A stretch of 64,000 nucleotides of DNA. Origin: Marinobacter sp. es.042 (GTDB lineage Bacteria; Pseudomonadota; Gammaproteobacteria; Pseudomonadales; Oleiphilaceae). The DNA lies in assembly GCF_900188315.1 (NCBI RefSeq), contig NZ_LT897781.1:930001-994000 (forward strand). The letters are read 5' to 3'. Position 1 is the first letter of the stretch. The number at the start of each line of letters is the position of its first letter. A program made the translations under genes and the position numbers. The notes beneath the pieces are model-generated. The model was not told the origin of the DNA, made no database searches, and saw only the letters and a program-made list of their open reading frames with translations. Of the stretch, positions 1-9,576 are shown piece after piece.

Positions 1-54
1 TATTCTTCGGAATGCGAGCATCCGCTCCTTTGCGAGATTGAACGTGCGGACTGA
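1..54 (+). CDS. clpS: ClpS adaptor, C-terminal fragment (5' end outside window)
   Basis: The first reading frame gives YSSECEHPLLCEIERAD followed by TGA. This matches the C-terminus of the ClpS adaptor, where E. coli has ...ENEHPLLCTLEKA. ClpS delivers N-degron substrates to the ClpAP protease. Only the last 17 codons are present. The clpA start lies 18 bases after the stop, the usual clpS-clpA order, so the two are probably co-transcribed. Confidence 0.85.
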   Translation, partial: YSSECEHPLLCEIERAD

Positions 55-72
55 TAGACGTTGGGGTGGCCC

Positions 73-2343
73 ATGCTGAGCAAAGATCTAGAAATTACGC
101 TGAATACGGCCTTCAAGAATGCCCGGGACAAGCGTCATGAGTTCATGACCGTGGAGCATTTGTTGCTGGCCCTACTGGATAATGAATCGGCAGTGGGCGT
201 TCTGAAAGCCTGTGGTGCAGACCTCAAGCGGCTTCAGGAAGAGCTTGTCGAATTCGTGGACTCCACCACACCTTTGATTCCGAGCAGCGACAGCGAGCGC
301 GAGACCCAGCCAACACTGGGGTTCCAGCGTGTCCTGCAAAGGGCTGTGTTCCATGTGCAGTCCTCGGGCAAGAAAGAGGTAACCGGCGCCAATGTGCTGG
401 TGGCCATCTTCAGTGAACAGGAAAGCCAGGCGGTGTATGTGCTCAAGAAACAGAGCATTGCCCGCATTGATGTGGTCAACTTTGTTTCCCACGGCATTTC
501 CAGGGTTCAGGGCGCAGAAGATCAGGAAAGTCACGACCAGGCGCCACACGAGGAGGCTGGCGAGGAAGGCGGACAATCCAAGCCCCTCGAAAGCTACGCC
601 ACTAACCTGAACGAGCAGGCCCGTCAGGGCCGCATTGATCCGCTGATCGGCCGTGAACACGAAGTCGAGCGGGTGGTGCAGATCCTTGTACGCCGCCGGA
701 AGAACAATCCGCTGCTGGTCGGTGAGGCCGGGGTTGGCAAAACCGCCATCGCGGAGGGGCTCGCCAAGCGTATCGTCGACGGACAGGTCCCCGATATTAT
801 CTCCGATGCGGTGGTCTACTCGCTGGATCTGGGTGCCCTGCTGGCCGGAACCAAATACCGCGGCGATTTCGAAAAGCGTCTGAAAGGGCTGCTTGCCGAA
901 CTCAAGAAAGAAAACCACGCGATCCTGTTCATCGATGAGATCCACACCATCATCGGAGCGGGCTCTGCCTCCGGCGGCGTGATGGATGCGTCGAATCTGT
1001 TGAAGCCCATGCTCAGTTCGGGTGAAATCCGGTGCATTGGCTCAACAACGTTTCAGGAGTTCCGGGGTATTTTCGAGAAAGACAGCGCCCTGGCGCGCCG
1101 TTTCCAGAAAATCGATGTGAACGAGCCCAGTGTTGAGGACACCTATCAGATCCTGAAGGGCCTCAAGCCGAATTTCGAAAAGCACCACGATCTCAAATAC
1201 ACCGACAAGGCGCTTCGGGTGGCTGCAGAGTTGTCCGACCGTTACATCACCGATCGTCACCTGCCGGACAAGGCGATTGACGTCATTGACGAGGCGGGCG
1301 CGCGCCAGAGGCTGCAGCCGGAAGGCAAGCGCAAGAAGACCGTTGATGTCACCGAGATCGAGGATGTGGTTGCAAATATTGCCCGTATCCCGCCGAAGAA
1401 CGTGTCTACCAGCGACAAGGATCTGCTGCGGAACCTGGAGCGGGATCTGAAGATGACGGTCTTTGGTCAGGATCCGGCCATCGAATCGCTGTCCACTGCT
1501 ATCAAGCTGGCTCGCGCCGGACTCAAGGCCCCCGAGAAGCCAGAGGGTGCCTTCCTGTTCGCAGGGCCGACCGGTGTCGGTAAAACCGAGGTTACCAAGC
1601 AGTTGGCCAAGGTTCTGGGTATCGAACTGGTACGCTTTGATATGTCGGAGTATATGGAGCGGCATACCGTATCACGGCTGATCGGTGCGCCTCCCGGCTA
1701 CGTTGGTTACGATCAGGGCGGCCTGTTGACCGAGTCGGTGAACAAGCATCCGCACTGTGTCCTGCTGCTGGACGAGATCGAGAAGGCCCATCCGGAAGTG
1801 TTCAACCTCCTGCTGCAGGTCATGGATCACGGCACGCTGACGGATAACAACGGCCGCAAGGCAGATTTCCGCCACGTGATTCTGGTAATGACCACCAATG
1901 CCGGTGCCGAGAGCATGGCTCGTCGCTCTATTGGCTTCAGCGAGCAGGATCACAGCACCGACGGCATGGAAATTATCAGCAAGACCTTCACGCCGGAATT
2001 CCGCAATCGCCTTGACGGTATCATCCAGTTCGGCGACCTGCAGATTGACACCATCACCCACGTGGTGGACAAGTTCCTCACCGAGCTGCAGGCGCAGCTG
2101 GACGAGAAGCATGTGGTTCTGCATGTGGATGACGAGGCGAAGGCCTGGTTGGCTGAAAAGGGCTACGACGTCACCATGGGGGCCCGCCCCATGTCCCGCC
2201 TGATCCAGGACAAGATCAAGCGGCCGCTGGCCGAGCAGATCCTGTTCGGGCGCCTTTCAGAGAAAGGCGGGGATGTCTTCATCCACCTGCGCGATGACGA
2301 GCTGGTATTCGAGTACGAGGACGAGCCTGCAGAGGCGATCTGA
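73..2343 (+). CDS. clpA: ClpA, ATP-dependent Clp protease ATP-binding subunit
   Basis: Hexameric AAA+ unfoldase that feeds substrates into the ClpP peptidase in the cytoplasm; it recognises ClpS-bound N-degrons. 756 residues, normal for ClpA. Order: Clp N-domain (about 1-145), acidic linker, first AAA module with GEAGVGKT near residue 217 and FIDEIH Walker B, second AAA module with GPTGVGKT near residue 498 and [10 protein letters not shown], then the D2-small C-terminal domain. The open frame extends to a TTG at 61, but the ATG at 73 starts [11 protein letters not shown] as in known ClpA. It follows clpS and precedes the leftward infA-bpt-aat genes of the same N-degron pathway. Confidence 0.97.
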   Translation: MLSKDLEITLNTAFKNARDKRHEFMTVEHLLLALLDNESAVGVLKACGADLKRLQEELVEFVDSTTPLIPSSDSERETQPTLGFQRVLQRAVFHVQSSGKKEVTGANVLVAIFSEQESQAVYVLKKQSIARIDVVNFVSHGISRVQGAEDQESHDQAPHEEAGEEGGQSKPLESYATNLNEQARQGRIDPLIGREHEVERVVQILVRRRKNNPLLVGEAGVGKTAIAEGLAKRIVDGQVPDIISDAVVYSLDLGALLAGTKYRGDFEKRLKGLLAELKKENHAILFIDEIHTIIGAGSASGGVMDASNLLKPMLSSGEIRCIGSTTFQEFRGIFEKDSALARRFQKIDVNEPSVEDTYQILKGLKPNFEKHHDLKYTDKALRVAAELSDRYITDRHLPDKAIDVIDEAGARQRLQPEGKRKKTVDVTEIEDVVANIARIPPKNVSTSDKDLLRNLERDLKMTVFGQDPAIESLSTAIKLARAGLKAPEKPEGAFLFAGPTGVGKTEVTKQLAKVLGIELVRFDMSEYMERHTVSRLIGAPPGYVGYDQGGLLTESVNKHPHCVLLLDEIEKAHPEVFNLLLQVMDHGTLTDNNGRKADFRHVILVMTTNAGAESMARRSIGFSEQDHSTDGMEIISKTFTPEFRNRLDGIIQFGDLQIDTITHVVDKFLTELQAQLDEKHVVLHVDDEAKAWLAEKGYDVTMGARPMSRLIQDKIKRPLAEQILFGRLSEKGGDVFIHLRDDELVFEYEDEPAEAI

Positions 2344-2360
2344 GAGAGGCTCGATTAAAG

Positions 2361-2397
2361 AAAAACCGCTGCCCGGGCAACCGGCAGCGGTTTTTTT
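2361..2397 (+). terminator. Rho-independent terminator of clpA
   Basis: An AACCGCTGCC / GGCAGCGGTT stem with a short loop is followed by a run of seven T, 18 bases after the clpA stop. A preceding A run makes it partly usable in the other direction as well. Confidence 0.85.
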
Positions 2398-2407
2398 GTG
2401 CCCTGAC

Positions 2408-2432
2408 GAAAAAAGCCCCCGAAGGGGCTTTC
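2408..2432 (-). terminator. Rho-independent terminator of infA
   Basis: On the minus strand the sequence reads AAGCCCC-TTCG-GGGGCTT followed by T residues, just past the infA stop. The stable TTCG tetraloop and T tail make a classic terminator. Together with the adjacent clpA terminator it insulates two convergent genes. Confidence 0.85.
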
Positions 2433-2448
2433 AGATGTCATGGGAGCA

Positions 2449-2667
2449 TCAACGGGCGCGATATACGATCCGGCCCTTGCTCAGGTCGTAGGGAGTCAGC
2501 TCAACCTTGACCTTGTCACCTGTCAGGATGCGGATGTAGTTCTTGCGCATCTTTCCGGAGATATGGGCTGTAACAACATGACCGTTGCTCAGCTCAACGC
2601 GGAACATGGTGTTTGGAAGGGTATCGATAATAACGCCTTCCATTTCAATGGCATCTGATTTCGGCAT
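2449..2667 (-). CDS. infA: Translation initiation factor IF-1
   Basis: Single S1/OB-fold protein of 72 residues, the standard length, that binds the A site of the 30S subunit during initiation. The sequence includes [18 protein letters not shown] and [20 protein letters not shown], hallmark IF-1 segments. The ATG is preceded by an AGG ribosome-binding site. It sits convergent with clpA and 80 bases downstream of bpt, which is transcribed in the same direction. Expected to be essential and constitutively expressed. Confidence 0.98.
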   Translation of the reverse strand: MPKSDAIEMEGVIIDTLPNTMFRVELSNGHVVTAHISGKMRKNYIRILTGDKVKVELTPYDLSKGRIVYRAR

Positions 2668-2747
2668 TCAGTAGAAACCTCGTTTGAATATGCTTCTGGT
2701 GATTCTAAATTGCGCAATTCTGCCTGATTTATCGGCGTTTGGCAAAG

Positions 2748-3461
2748 TTAGCCTGCGTCCAGTTCACGCCAGTGCCCGTCTCTCAGTGCTTCGATGGGTC
2801 GGAAGCGTGTTTTGTAATTCATTTTTCGGCACTGCTTGATCCAGTAACCGAGGTACAGGTGGGGAAGCCCCCTGCGGCGGGCTTCCTCAATTTGCCAAAG
2901 GATTGCGAAGGTGCCCAGGCTGCGGTCCTCCAGATCAGCGTCGAAAACTGTATAGATTGCCGAAAGGCCATCGTCGAGAAGATCGACTGCTGCCAGTCCT
3001 ACCAGCCGTTCGCCCTGGTGGATTTCCAGAAACCAGGAATCGGTTGCGCCTTCTACCAGAAACGAGGTGAACTGTTCCCGGGTCGGCGGGTACATATCGC
3101 CGTCCTTGTGCCTTTGTTCGATGTAATTGGCGTAGAGCTGGTAATACCTTTCCGCGAAGGTGGCGGGCACCATGGCGCACTGCAAATCCTTGTTTTTCCG
3201 GAGAACCCGCCGCTGGCTTCTGTCCGGCTTGAAATCATCAACCTTCAACCGTACCGGTATGCAGGCATTGCACTGCTCACAGTGAGGGCGGTAGTAGTGG
3301 GATCCGCTGCGGCGAAAGCCGAGAGCCGTGAGTTGGCTGTAAAGCTTTTTGTCGATATGAGCCCGCGGATCCACAAACATGGTCGTGGCCTCGCGGTCTG
3401 GCAGGTAGCTGCAATCGTGCGGTGGTGTCGCGAAGAACACCAGGGTTCTGAGATTGCTCAT
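2748..3461 (-). CDS. bpt: Aspartate/glutamate leucyltransferase (bacterial ATE family)
   Basis: Bpt transfers leucine from Leu-tRNA to N-terminal Asp/Glu, making N-degrons read by ClpS/ClpAP. 237 residues. The N-terminal ATE domain has Cys17 (HDCSYLPDREA) and the CEQCNAC cluster (Cys61, 64, 67); the C-terminal ATE domain includes RSLGTFAILWQIE and YLGYWIKQCRKMNYK. A strong GGAGGAG Shine-Dalgarno site overlaps the end of aat, whose TGA is immediately followed by this ATG, so the two genes are translationally coupled. The family is often called arginyltransferase by homology with eukaryotic ATE1, but bacterial members of this subgroup use leucine. Confidence 0.95.
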   Translation of the reverse strand: MSNLRTLVFFATPPHDCSYLPDREATTMFVDPRAHIDKKLYSQLTALGFRRSGSHYYRPHCEQCNACIPVRLKVDDFKPDRSQRRVLRKNKDLQCAMVPATFAERYYQLYANYIEQRHKDGDMYPPTREQFTSFLVEGATDSWFLEIHQGERLVGLAAVDLLDDGLSAIYTVFDADLEDRSLGTFAILWQIEEARRRGLPHLYLGYWIKQCRKMNYKTRFRPIEALRDGHWRELDAG

Positions 3462-4175
3462 TCACTCCTCCGGCCCGGGCCAACGCCATCGGAAGTTCCA
3501 GTCGGTCTGATCCGGTTTCTGATCGATGCTCATCCTGAGTATAGATAAAAACTCTTCCCGTGGAATAGTCCGTGCGCCCATGGTAAGCAGGTGCCGGCTC
3601 TCTACCTGGCAATCCATGATCCGGTAGCCCCAGAGCTGTAACTGGTGCGCCAGGTGAACCATGAGAACTTTGGACGCGTTGGTTTCCAGAGAAAACATGG
3701 ATTCACCGAAGAAACACCGGCCAATGGCCAGTCCATACATGCCACCGGCCAATTCACCACGCCGGTTCCAGATTTCGATGGAGTGGGCGACGCCCATGCG
3801 ATGCAGCTCTGAGTAGCTGGCAATCATTTCTTCGGTAATCCAGGTACCTTCGGCACGGGTTGAGGCGCACAGGCGGATGATTCGTCCGAAGTGTCTGTCG
3901 GCGGTTACCTGGAAGCGCTCTTGGTTCAGGGTTCGGCGCAGGCTCCGTGAAACGTGGATTTCGTTCGGAAAAAGGACACACCGTGGATTCGGCGACCACC
4001 ACAAAATGGGCTGGTCGTCGCTGTACCAGGGGAAGATGCCGTTCCGGTAGGCCAGTATGAGTCGCTCGGTGGAAAGGTCGCCGCCGAGGGCAAGAAGGCC
4101 GTCCGGGTCGTCCAGGGCTTCGTTGGCGGGGGGGAACCAGAGTTGGTCCGGGTCTAGCCAGGGTAGTGAGGTCAT
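3462..4175 (-). CDS. aat: Leucyl/phenylalanyl-tRNA--protein transferase
   Basis: Adds Leu or Phe to N-terminal Lys/Arg of proteins, marking them for ClpS-ClpAP. 237 residues, the normal size. Recognisable blocks are LALGGDLS, ILWWSPNPRCVLFP, GGMYGLAIGRCFFGESMFS and the C-terminal RHLLTMGA region. An excellent ribosome-binding site (GGAGAAGG) lies just before the ATG. It is first in a bpt-containing operon and pairs functionally with bpt and clpSA in the same 4 kb. The upstream intergenic region contains the first copy of an unusual hairpin repeat. Confidence 0.97.
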   Translation of the reverse strand: MTSLPWLDPDQLWFPPANEALDDPDGLLALGGDLSTERLILAYRNGIFPWYSDDQPILWWSPNPRCVLFPNEIHVSRSLRRTLNQERFQVTADRHFGRIIRLCASTRAEGTWITEEMIASYSELHRMGVAHSIEIWNRRGELAGGMYGLAIGRCFFGESMFSLETNASKVLMVHLAHQLQLWGYRIMDCQVESRHLLTMGARTIPREEFLSILRMSIDQKPDQTDWNFRWRWPGPEE

Positions 4176-4237
4176 CCTTCTCCGGTTTTTACTGCCTAAT
4201 TCGCGTTGATCTGAATACTAACGGGCCTGGGAGTCGC

Positions 4238-4342
4238 GGCCGGGAGGGCCAGCCTTCTAAAACACGCTATGGATACGTCCATGTACGCTTGGCTCCGCCA
4301 TCCCTGGCTCCGCACAGTTTTAGAAGGCTGGCCCTCCCGGCC
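4238..4342. repeat. Variable-arm hairpin repeat, copy A
   Basis: Two perfect 26-base inverted arms (4238-4263 and 4317-4342) enclose a 53-base core (4264-4316). The core is 47/53 identical to the core of copy B at 37408-37460, yet the arms of the two copies are unrelated apart from the inner AAAC/GTTT. Inside the core, TACGTCCATGTA (4274-4285) and GCCATCCCTGGC (4297-4308) form small hairpins with CC-type loops. The element lies between the 5' end of aat and the 3' end of trxB. A CTTCTAAAA string in the left arm recurs once more at 4363-4371 in the flank. No open reading frame is present. Confidence 0.9.
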
Positions 4343-4378
4343 TCGATCAATTTCCGTTTGGTCTTCTAAAAGACTAGA

Positions 4379-5470
<1,092 letters not shown>

Positions 5471-5474
5471 CTAT

Positions 5475-6386
5475 TTACTCAAGCACAGAAACCGTTGCCA
5501 ACAGTTGACGAACCCTTTCCGCGCTTTTGCCGGACTCGCCCTGTTCGAGACGGTGGGCTGCCACTGCAGGGAACACGGCCTGGATGTCGTCAGGCAACAC
5601 GTGATGACGCCCCTCCATCAGGGCCCAGGCCTTGGCGGCCCGCACCAGTCCCAATCCCGCCCGGGGCGAGAGCCCGTAAAGAAGGCCGGGCATTCTCCGG
5701 CTCTGTTCCAGTAATCGTTGCACGTAATCCAGAAGAGCCGGGCTGGCGGTTATCCGGGTAACGCCTTCCTGCAGGGTTTTCAGGTCGGCCTGGGAGAGCA
5801 GGGTCGGCAGCTTTTCGGTCATGGCACGACGGTCTTCGCCCTCCAGGAGCTCCCGCTCGGCCCGTGGGTCCGGATAGCCGAGGCGAAGGCGCATGAGGAA
5901 CCGGTCCAGCTGGGACTCGGGCAGGGGGTAGGTGCCGCCCTGCTCGATGGGATTCTGGGTGGCAATCACGAAGAACGGATGTGGCAGGGGCCGGGTCTCG
6001 CCCTCGATGGACACTTGTCGTTCTTCCATGGCTTCGAGCAGAGCGCTCTGTGTTCGCGGTGATGCCCGGTTGATTTCATCAGCCAACACCACCTGGGCAA
6101 AAATCGGGCCGGGATGGAATACCAGGCTGCCGGCCTGTTTGTCGTACATGGAGTAACCCAGTACATCCGCCGGAAGCAGGTCGTTGGTGAACTGGATGCG
6201 CTGGTAAGTCAGCCCCATCACCTTGGCCAGGGCATGGGAAAGGGTGGTTTTGCCCATGCCGGGGATATCTTCGATCAGCAGGTGCCCGCGGGCCAGCAGC
6301 CCGCAGAGGGCAAGGCGTACCTGTTGGTCTTTGCCCAGGAGTATCTGGTTCAGTTCACTGACTACGGTATCGACCAGTTTTTTCAT
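5475..6386 (-). CDS. MoxR-family AAA+ ATPase
   Basis: Chaperone-like AAA+ protein of 303 residues. Walker A GMGKTT lies at about 43-48, Walker B is VVLADEINRA, sensor-1 is FFVIATQNP, followed by the C-terminal lid (AAA_lid_2). MoxR proteins usually act with VWA-domain or DUF58 partners encoded beside them to help assemble or insert metal into enzymes or to act on the envelope. No such partner is adjacent here: the gene begins 7 bases after aguB and is followed by trxB. It is therefore probably expressed with the agmatine genes. The substrate is unknown. Confidence 0.9.
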   Translation of the reverse strand: MKKLVDTVVSELNQILLGKDQQVRLALCGLLARGHLLIEDIPGMGKTTLSHALAKVMGLTYQRIQFTNDLLPADVLGYSMYDKQAGSLVFHPGPIFAQVVLADEINRASPRTQSALLEAMEERQVSIEGETRPLPHPFFVIATQNPIEQGGTYPLPESQLDRFLMRLRLGYPDPRAERELLEGEDRRAMTEKLPTLLSQADLKTLQEGVTRITASPALLDYVQRLLEQSRRMPGLLYGLSPRAGLGLVRAAKAWALMEGRHHVLPDDIQAVFPAVAAHRLEQGESGKSAERVRQLLATVSVLE

Positions 6387-6393
6387 TCGGGGC

Positions 6394-7317
6394 TCAGTCT
6401 CTTACGCGTTTGAGGATGTCGCCGTAGGCGTCTATTCGGCGATCTCTCAAATACGGCCAGATACGGCGAACCGATTCACTGCGGTTGCGATCCAGGGTGA
6501 CGGCAAGGATGCATTCGGAGCTGTCATCGCCCCGGGCCAGCAACTCACCCTGCGGGCCACAGATAAAACTGTTGCCCCAGAAACGGATGCCGTCGCTGTG
6601 CCCGGAGGGGTCGGGTTCAGTACCTACCCGGTTCGGAGCCACCACCGGCAGGTTGTTGGCAACGGCATGGCCCCTTTGCACGGTGACCCAGGCGTCCAGT
6701 TGACGCGCCTGTTCATCGGGGTTATCCGTTACATCCCAGCCGATCGCAGTGGGGTAGATCAGGATCTCGGCGCCAGCCAGGGCCATAAGCCTTGCGGCCT
6801 CGGGGTACCACTGGTCCCAGCACACCAGCACGCCGAGCCTGCCGGCAGACGTATCGATAGGCGTGAAACCGCTGCGGCCATCGTTGAACTGGGCGTCACC
6901 GGGCGTGAAGTAGAATTTTTCATAGAAACCCGGGTCGTCCGGAATGTGCATTTTTCGGTAAAGCCCTGCCAGGGAGCCGTCTTTCTCAAATACAACCGCC
7001 GTGTTGTGGTACACGCCGTTCATACGACGTTCGAAAATGGATCCAACCAGCACAACACCCAGTTCCCGGGCCAGGTCAGACAGGCGCTTGCTGGTAGGAC
7101 CGGGAATCGGCTCTGCCAGCTCGAAAACAGACGTTTCCTCGGTCTGGCAAAAATATAAGGTGGCGTGAAGTTCCTGGAGGACCACCAGGTTGGCGCCACT
7201 GGCTACGGCCTCACGGACCAGTTTCTCGGTAGTGGCGAGGCTGGCGGCCTTGTCGCTGCTGCAGGCCTGCTGGATGGCGGCAACATTGATTTGGCTTTTG
7301 CGCAACTCACTGCTCAT
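6394..7317 (-). CDS. aguB: N-carbamoylputrescine amidase (nitrilase family)
   Basis: Hydrolyses N-carbamoylputrescine to putrescine, CO2 and ammonia, the last step of the agmatine route to polyamines. 307 residues from MSSELRKSQIN. The nitrilase catalytic triad is visible: Glu49 (VVLQELHA), Lys122 (LYRKMHIPDD) and Cys166 (VLVCWDQWYPE). The frame is open upstream to 7392, but the ATG at 7317 overlaps the aguA stop by one base (TGATG), which argues for translational coupling and for this start. Its partner aguA lies immediately upstream and moxR immediately downstream. Confidence 0.95.
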   Translation of the reverse strand: MSSELRKSQINVAAIQQACSSDKAASLATTEKLVREAVASGANLVVLQELHATLYFCQTEETSVFELAEPIPGPTSKRLSDLARELGVVLVGSIFERRMNGVYHNTAVVFEKDGSLAGLYRKMHIPDDPGFYEKFYFTPGDAQFNDGRSGFTPIDTSAGRLGVLVCWDQWYPEAARLMALAGAEILIYPTAIGWDVTDNPDEQARQLDAWVTVQRGHAVANNLPVVAPNRVGTEPDPSGHSDGIRFWGNSFICGPQGELLARGDDSSECILAVTLDRNRSESVRRIWPYLRDRRIDAYGDILKRVRD

Positions 7318-8366
7318 CAACTGACTACTCCGGCGGGAATTTGCATAGTCACACAATGAAGGCTGCCATGCTGACGAATCAATGGTCGGCAATTGATCGG
7401 CACTATTTCTCGTGTCGGAAAGATCTCTTTCATGACAGCAATGGCGTCCTGATCCTGATCAACGCCGTACACGGGAAGCAAAACCGCCTCATTGATGATC
7501 AGGAAGTTGGCGTAGGTGGCCGGAAGACGTTCACCGTCCTCATCATGAATGGCCTCGGGCCAGGGCAGAGGCGTCAGCTTGTAGGGGGCGCCGTCGGCCT
7601 GGCGGAACTCCTGAAGTTCCTCCTCCATGGCTGCCAACGCGCTGTAGTGTTCATCCGCCACATCTGGGCAAGTCACGTAGCAGATGTGATCCGGGGCGCA
7701 AAATCGGGCGAGGGTATCTATGTGGCTGTCGGTGTCATCCCCGGCAAGATAGCCGTGGTTGAGCCAGAAAATCCGCCGGATTCCCAGCACCTCGGAAAGC
7801 AGCTGTTCAATCGCCGTGCGATCCATGGCCGGGTTTCGGGTTGGCGTCAGCAGGCACTCGGATGTGGTCAGCAGGGTGCCCTGACCATCGGATTCAAATG
7901 AACCCCCTTCCAGCACAAAACCGACCTGCTGCATCCTGGTTGTGCCGAAGACGCCAGCATTGAAAAGGTGATTATTTAACGCATCGTCCTTTTCCCAGGG
8001 GAACTTGCCGCCCCAGGCGTTGAACCTGAAATCCAGCAGTGTCGGCCCTTCATCGGTGAGAACGGTGATTGGTCCATGGTCGCGGGCCCAGGTGTCATTC
8101 GCCGGTGCCGGAACCGATCTCACGCGGCCCGGAAACCCGTTGTCGGCGGCGTAGCGATTGAGGTCCCGTTCGAGCTCCTGCAGGCGGACAACGTGTTCGC
8201 AACTGATGACAAGGTGTTCGTGTGGGAGTACGGCTTTCGCGATGTCGAGGAACACCGGTTCAACCTCGTCGATCAAGCCTGCCCAGTCGGTTCCCGGATG
8301 GGGCCAGGTCAGCATGACGGCACTCTGGGGCGCCCACTCTGCGGGCAACACTCGTTTGGTTGTCAC
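7317..8366 (-). CDS. aguA: Agmatine deiminase
   Basis: Converts agmatine to N-carbamoylputrescine, the substrate of AguB. Family marks are PAEWAPQSAVMLTWPH near the N-terminus, DTWARDHGPI, and GSLHCVTMQIP carrying the catalytic Cys near the C-terminus. The start is not certain. A GTG at 8366 has an AAGGTG ribosome-binding site at good spacing and gives MTTKRVLPAEW, about 349 residues; ATGs at 8384 and 8396 are in frame but lack a clear site. It forms an operon with aguB by a one-base overlap. Confidence 0.93.
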   Translation of the reverse strand: MTTKRVLPAEWAPQSAVMLTWPHPGTDWAGLIDEVEPVFLDIAKAVLPHEHLVISCEHVVRLQELERDLNRYAADNGFPGRVRSVPAPANDTWARDHGPITVLTDEGPTLLDFRFNAWGGKFPWEKDDALNNHLFNAGVFGTTRMQQVGFVLEGGSFESDGQGTLLTTSECLLTPTRNPAMDRTAIEQLLSEVLGIRRIFWLNHGYLAGDDTDSHIDTLARFCAPDHICYVTCPDVADEHYSALAAMEEELQEFRQADGAPYKLTPLPWPEAIHDEDGERLPATYANFLIINEAVLLPVYGVDQDQDAIAVMKEIFPTREIVPINCRPLIRQHGSLHCVTMQIPAGVVS

Positions 8367-8467
8367 TACGTCACCTTGAATCATAAAAGACGCCATTCTA
8401 ACCAACGATTGGTTGAACGTCAGGACATGGGAAGGGAATTTCCAGCCTGGAAAGGCCCCTCGGGCCT

Positions 8468-8770
8468 TCAGCGATTCGGCTTGAGAACGGTGTGGATAAC
8501 CCGGTCGCCTTCGAAATACACGATAAAGCCCTGATAGTGCCATTGGGTGATCGGTGGCTGGCCTACGGGACCTTCAATTTCCACGGGTGCACCCCAGGAA
8601 GCGCGCACTGATGACTGGCTCATGCCAGAGCCGGGGAAGCTGGCCTCGGCTCGATCGGCCTGGGTGCCGACTGGCACGCGGACTTCTTCAGCTACCGCGG
8701 ACATCATCGGGAAAAGGGCCAGCGTGGCAGTCACTGCCAGTGCGCCGCACAGGGTAGTTTGTTTTCTCAT
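8468..8770 (-). CDS. Small periplasmic protein, conserved, unknown function
   Basis: 100 residues with a Sec signal peptide (MRKQTTLCGALAVTATLALFP, likely cut after SAVAEE region). The mature part contains GMSQSSVRASWGAPVEIEGPVGQPPITQWHYQ, a pattern reminiscent of the short SmpA/BamE-like fold in which a GMS..V...G.P repeat precedes a Trp-x-Tyr strand. It lacks a lipobox Cys, so it is probably soluble in the periplasm. The ribosome-binding site is GGAGACC. It stands alone, leftward, about 100 bases from the 5' end of aguA. No function can be assigned. Confidence 0.75.
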   Translation of the reverse strand: MRKQTTLCGALAVTATLALFPMMSAVAEEVRVPVGTQADRAEASFPGSGMSQSSVRASWGAPVEIEGPVGQPPITQWHYQGFIVYFEGDRVIHTVLKPNR

Positions 8771-8865
8771 TGATGGGTCTCCATGAAAACTGATGTCCTC
8801 GGGAGGACATGGATAAAGCGTAATATCCGAAAAAGATTAGCAAAAGTCACTCGTTTTTCCTCAGT

Positions 8866-9453
8866 CTACTCCTTTTGACGCTGTCGAATCTGCCACCGCA
8901 TCACATGTCGTGCGATTTGCTGGCGATCGCTGTCCTCAATCCGGGCGAATTCGGTGTGGACCCTTGATCCGCCTGACGAATCGGGGTGTACCTCGATAAC
9001 TCGGGCAACTGCGCGGGGCTGGAAAAGTTCGGGTGGGAGGGTCATTCGAACAGCGAGCCGGTCTCCCGGCTGCCAGGCAGGGGTGCTGCTCGAGAACGAC
9101 AGCCCACCCTCGCTCAGGGTTACTTCCTGCCAGTCCTCAGGTTGCAACGGATTTTGCTCAAAGGCCATAATGCGCGCAAGCGTGTCCAGCTTGCCGTTCA
9201 GGGATTTGATCAGTCCGGTAAGCAGCCGGTCTTTTTCGGCAAGGCTGGCAAGCTGGGATTTAACGTCCTGATCCAGCCGCCTGAATTCAGCTTTCAGGCT
9301 CTCAAGGTGGTCGCCGTCGAAGGCATCTTCTTCCATTGCGGTGCCAGGCGCCAGCTTGCGGATCTCCAGGCCGATCCGGTCTTCAATGCGGAAAAAGTCC
9401 CGCCGTTCGGGTGAATAGTCCACCGGTTCGTTGGGGATGTCGGATGACTGCAT
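8866..9453 (-). CDS. PilZ-like domain protein (putative c-di-GMP receptor)
   Basis: 195 residues. The N-terminal ERRDFFRIEDRIGLEI fits the RxxxR half of the PilZ c-di-GMP site, and VTLSEGGLSFSS resembles the (D/N)xSxxG half with a conservative change. Between them lies a predicted coiled coil (about 45-95; ESLKAEFRRLDQDVKSQLAS). The C-terminal half is a beta-barrel-type PilZ segment (GDRLAVRMTLPP...ARVIEVH). It is divergent from lolC, as a PilZ gene is in Pseudomonas. Binding of c-di-GMP is not proven by sequence because the second motif is non-canonical. Confidence 0.8.
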   Translation of the reverse strand: MQSSDIPNEPVDYSPERRDFFRIEDRIGLEIRKLAPGTAMEEDAFDGDHLESLKAEFRRLDQDVKSQLASLAEKDRLLTGLIKSLNGKLDTLARIMAFEQNPLQPEDWQEVTLSEGGLSFSSSTPAWQPGDRLAVRMTLPPELFQPRAVARVIEVHPDSSGGSRVHTEFARIEDSDRQQIARHVMRWQIRQRQKE

Positions 9454-9576
9454 CGCGGCTCCGGAAGGCTGAATTTTTATTTGGTACAGAACAGTTTAGC
9501 AGTTTCCCGTCGTGCTGGAAGGTACCCGGGAAAACCAGACCACGACAGACCGGAAGGTAGCAACAGGCACCTCTCA

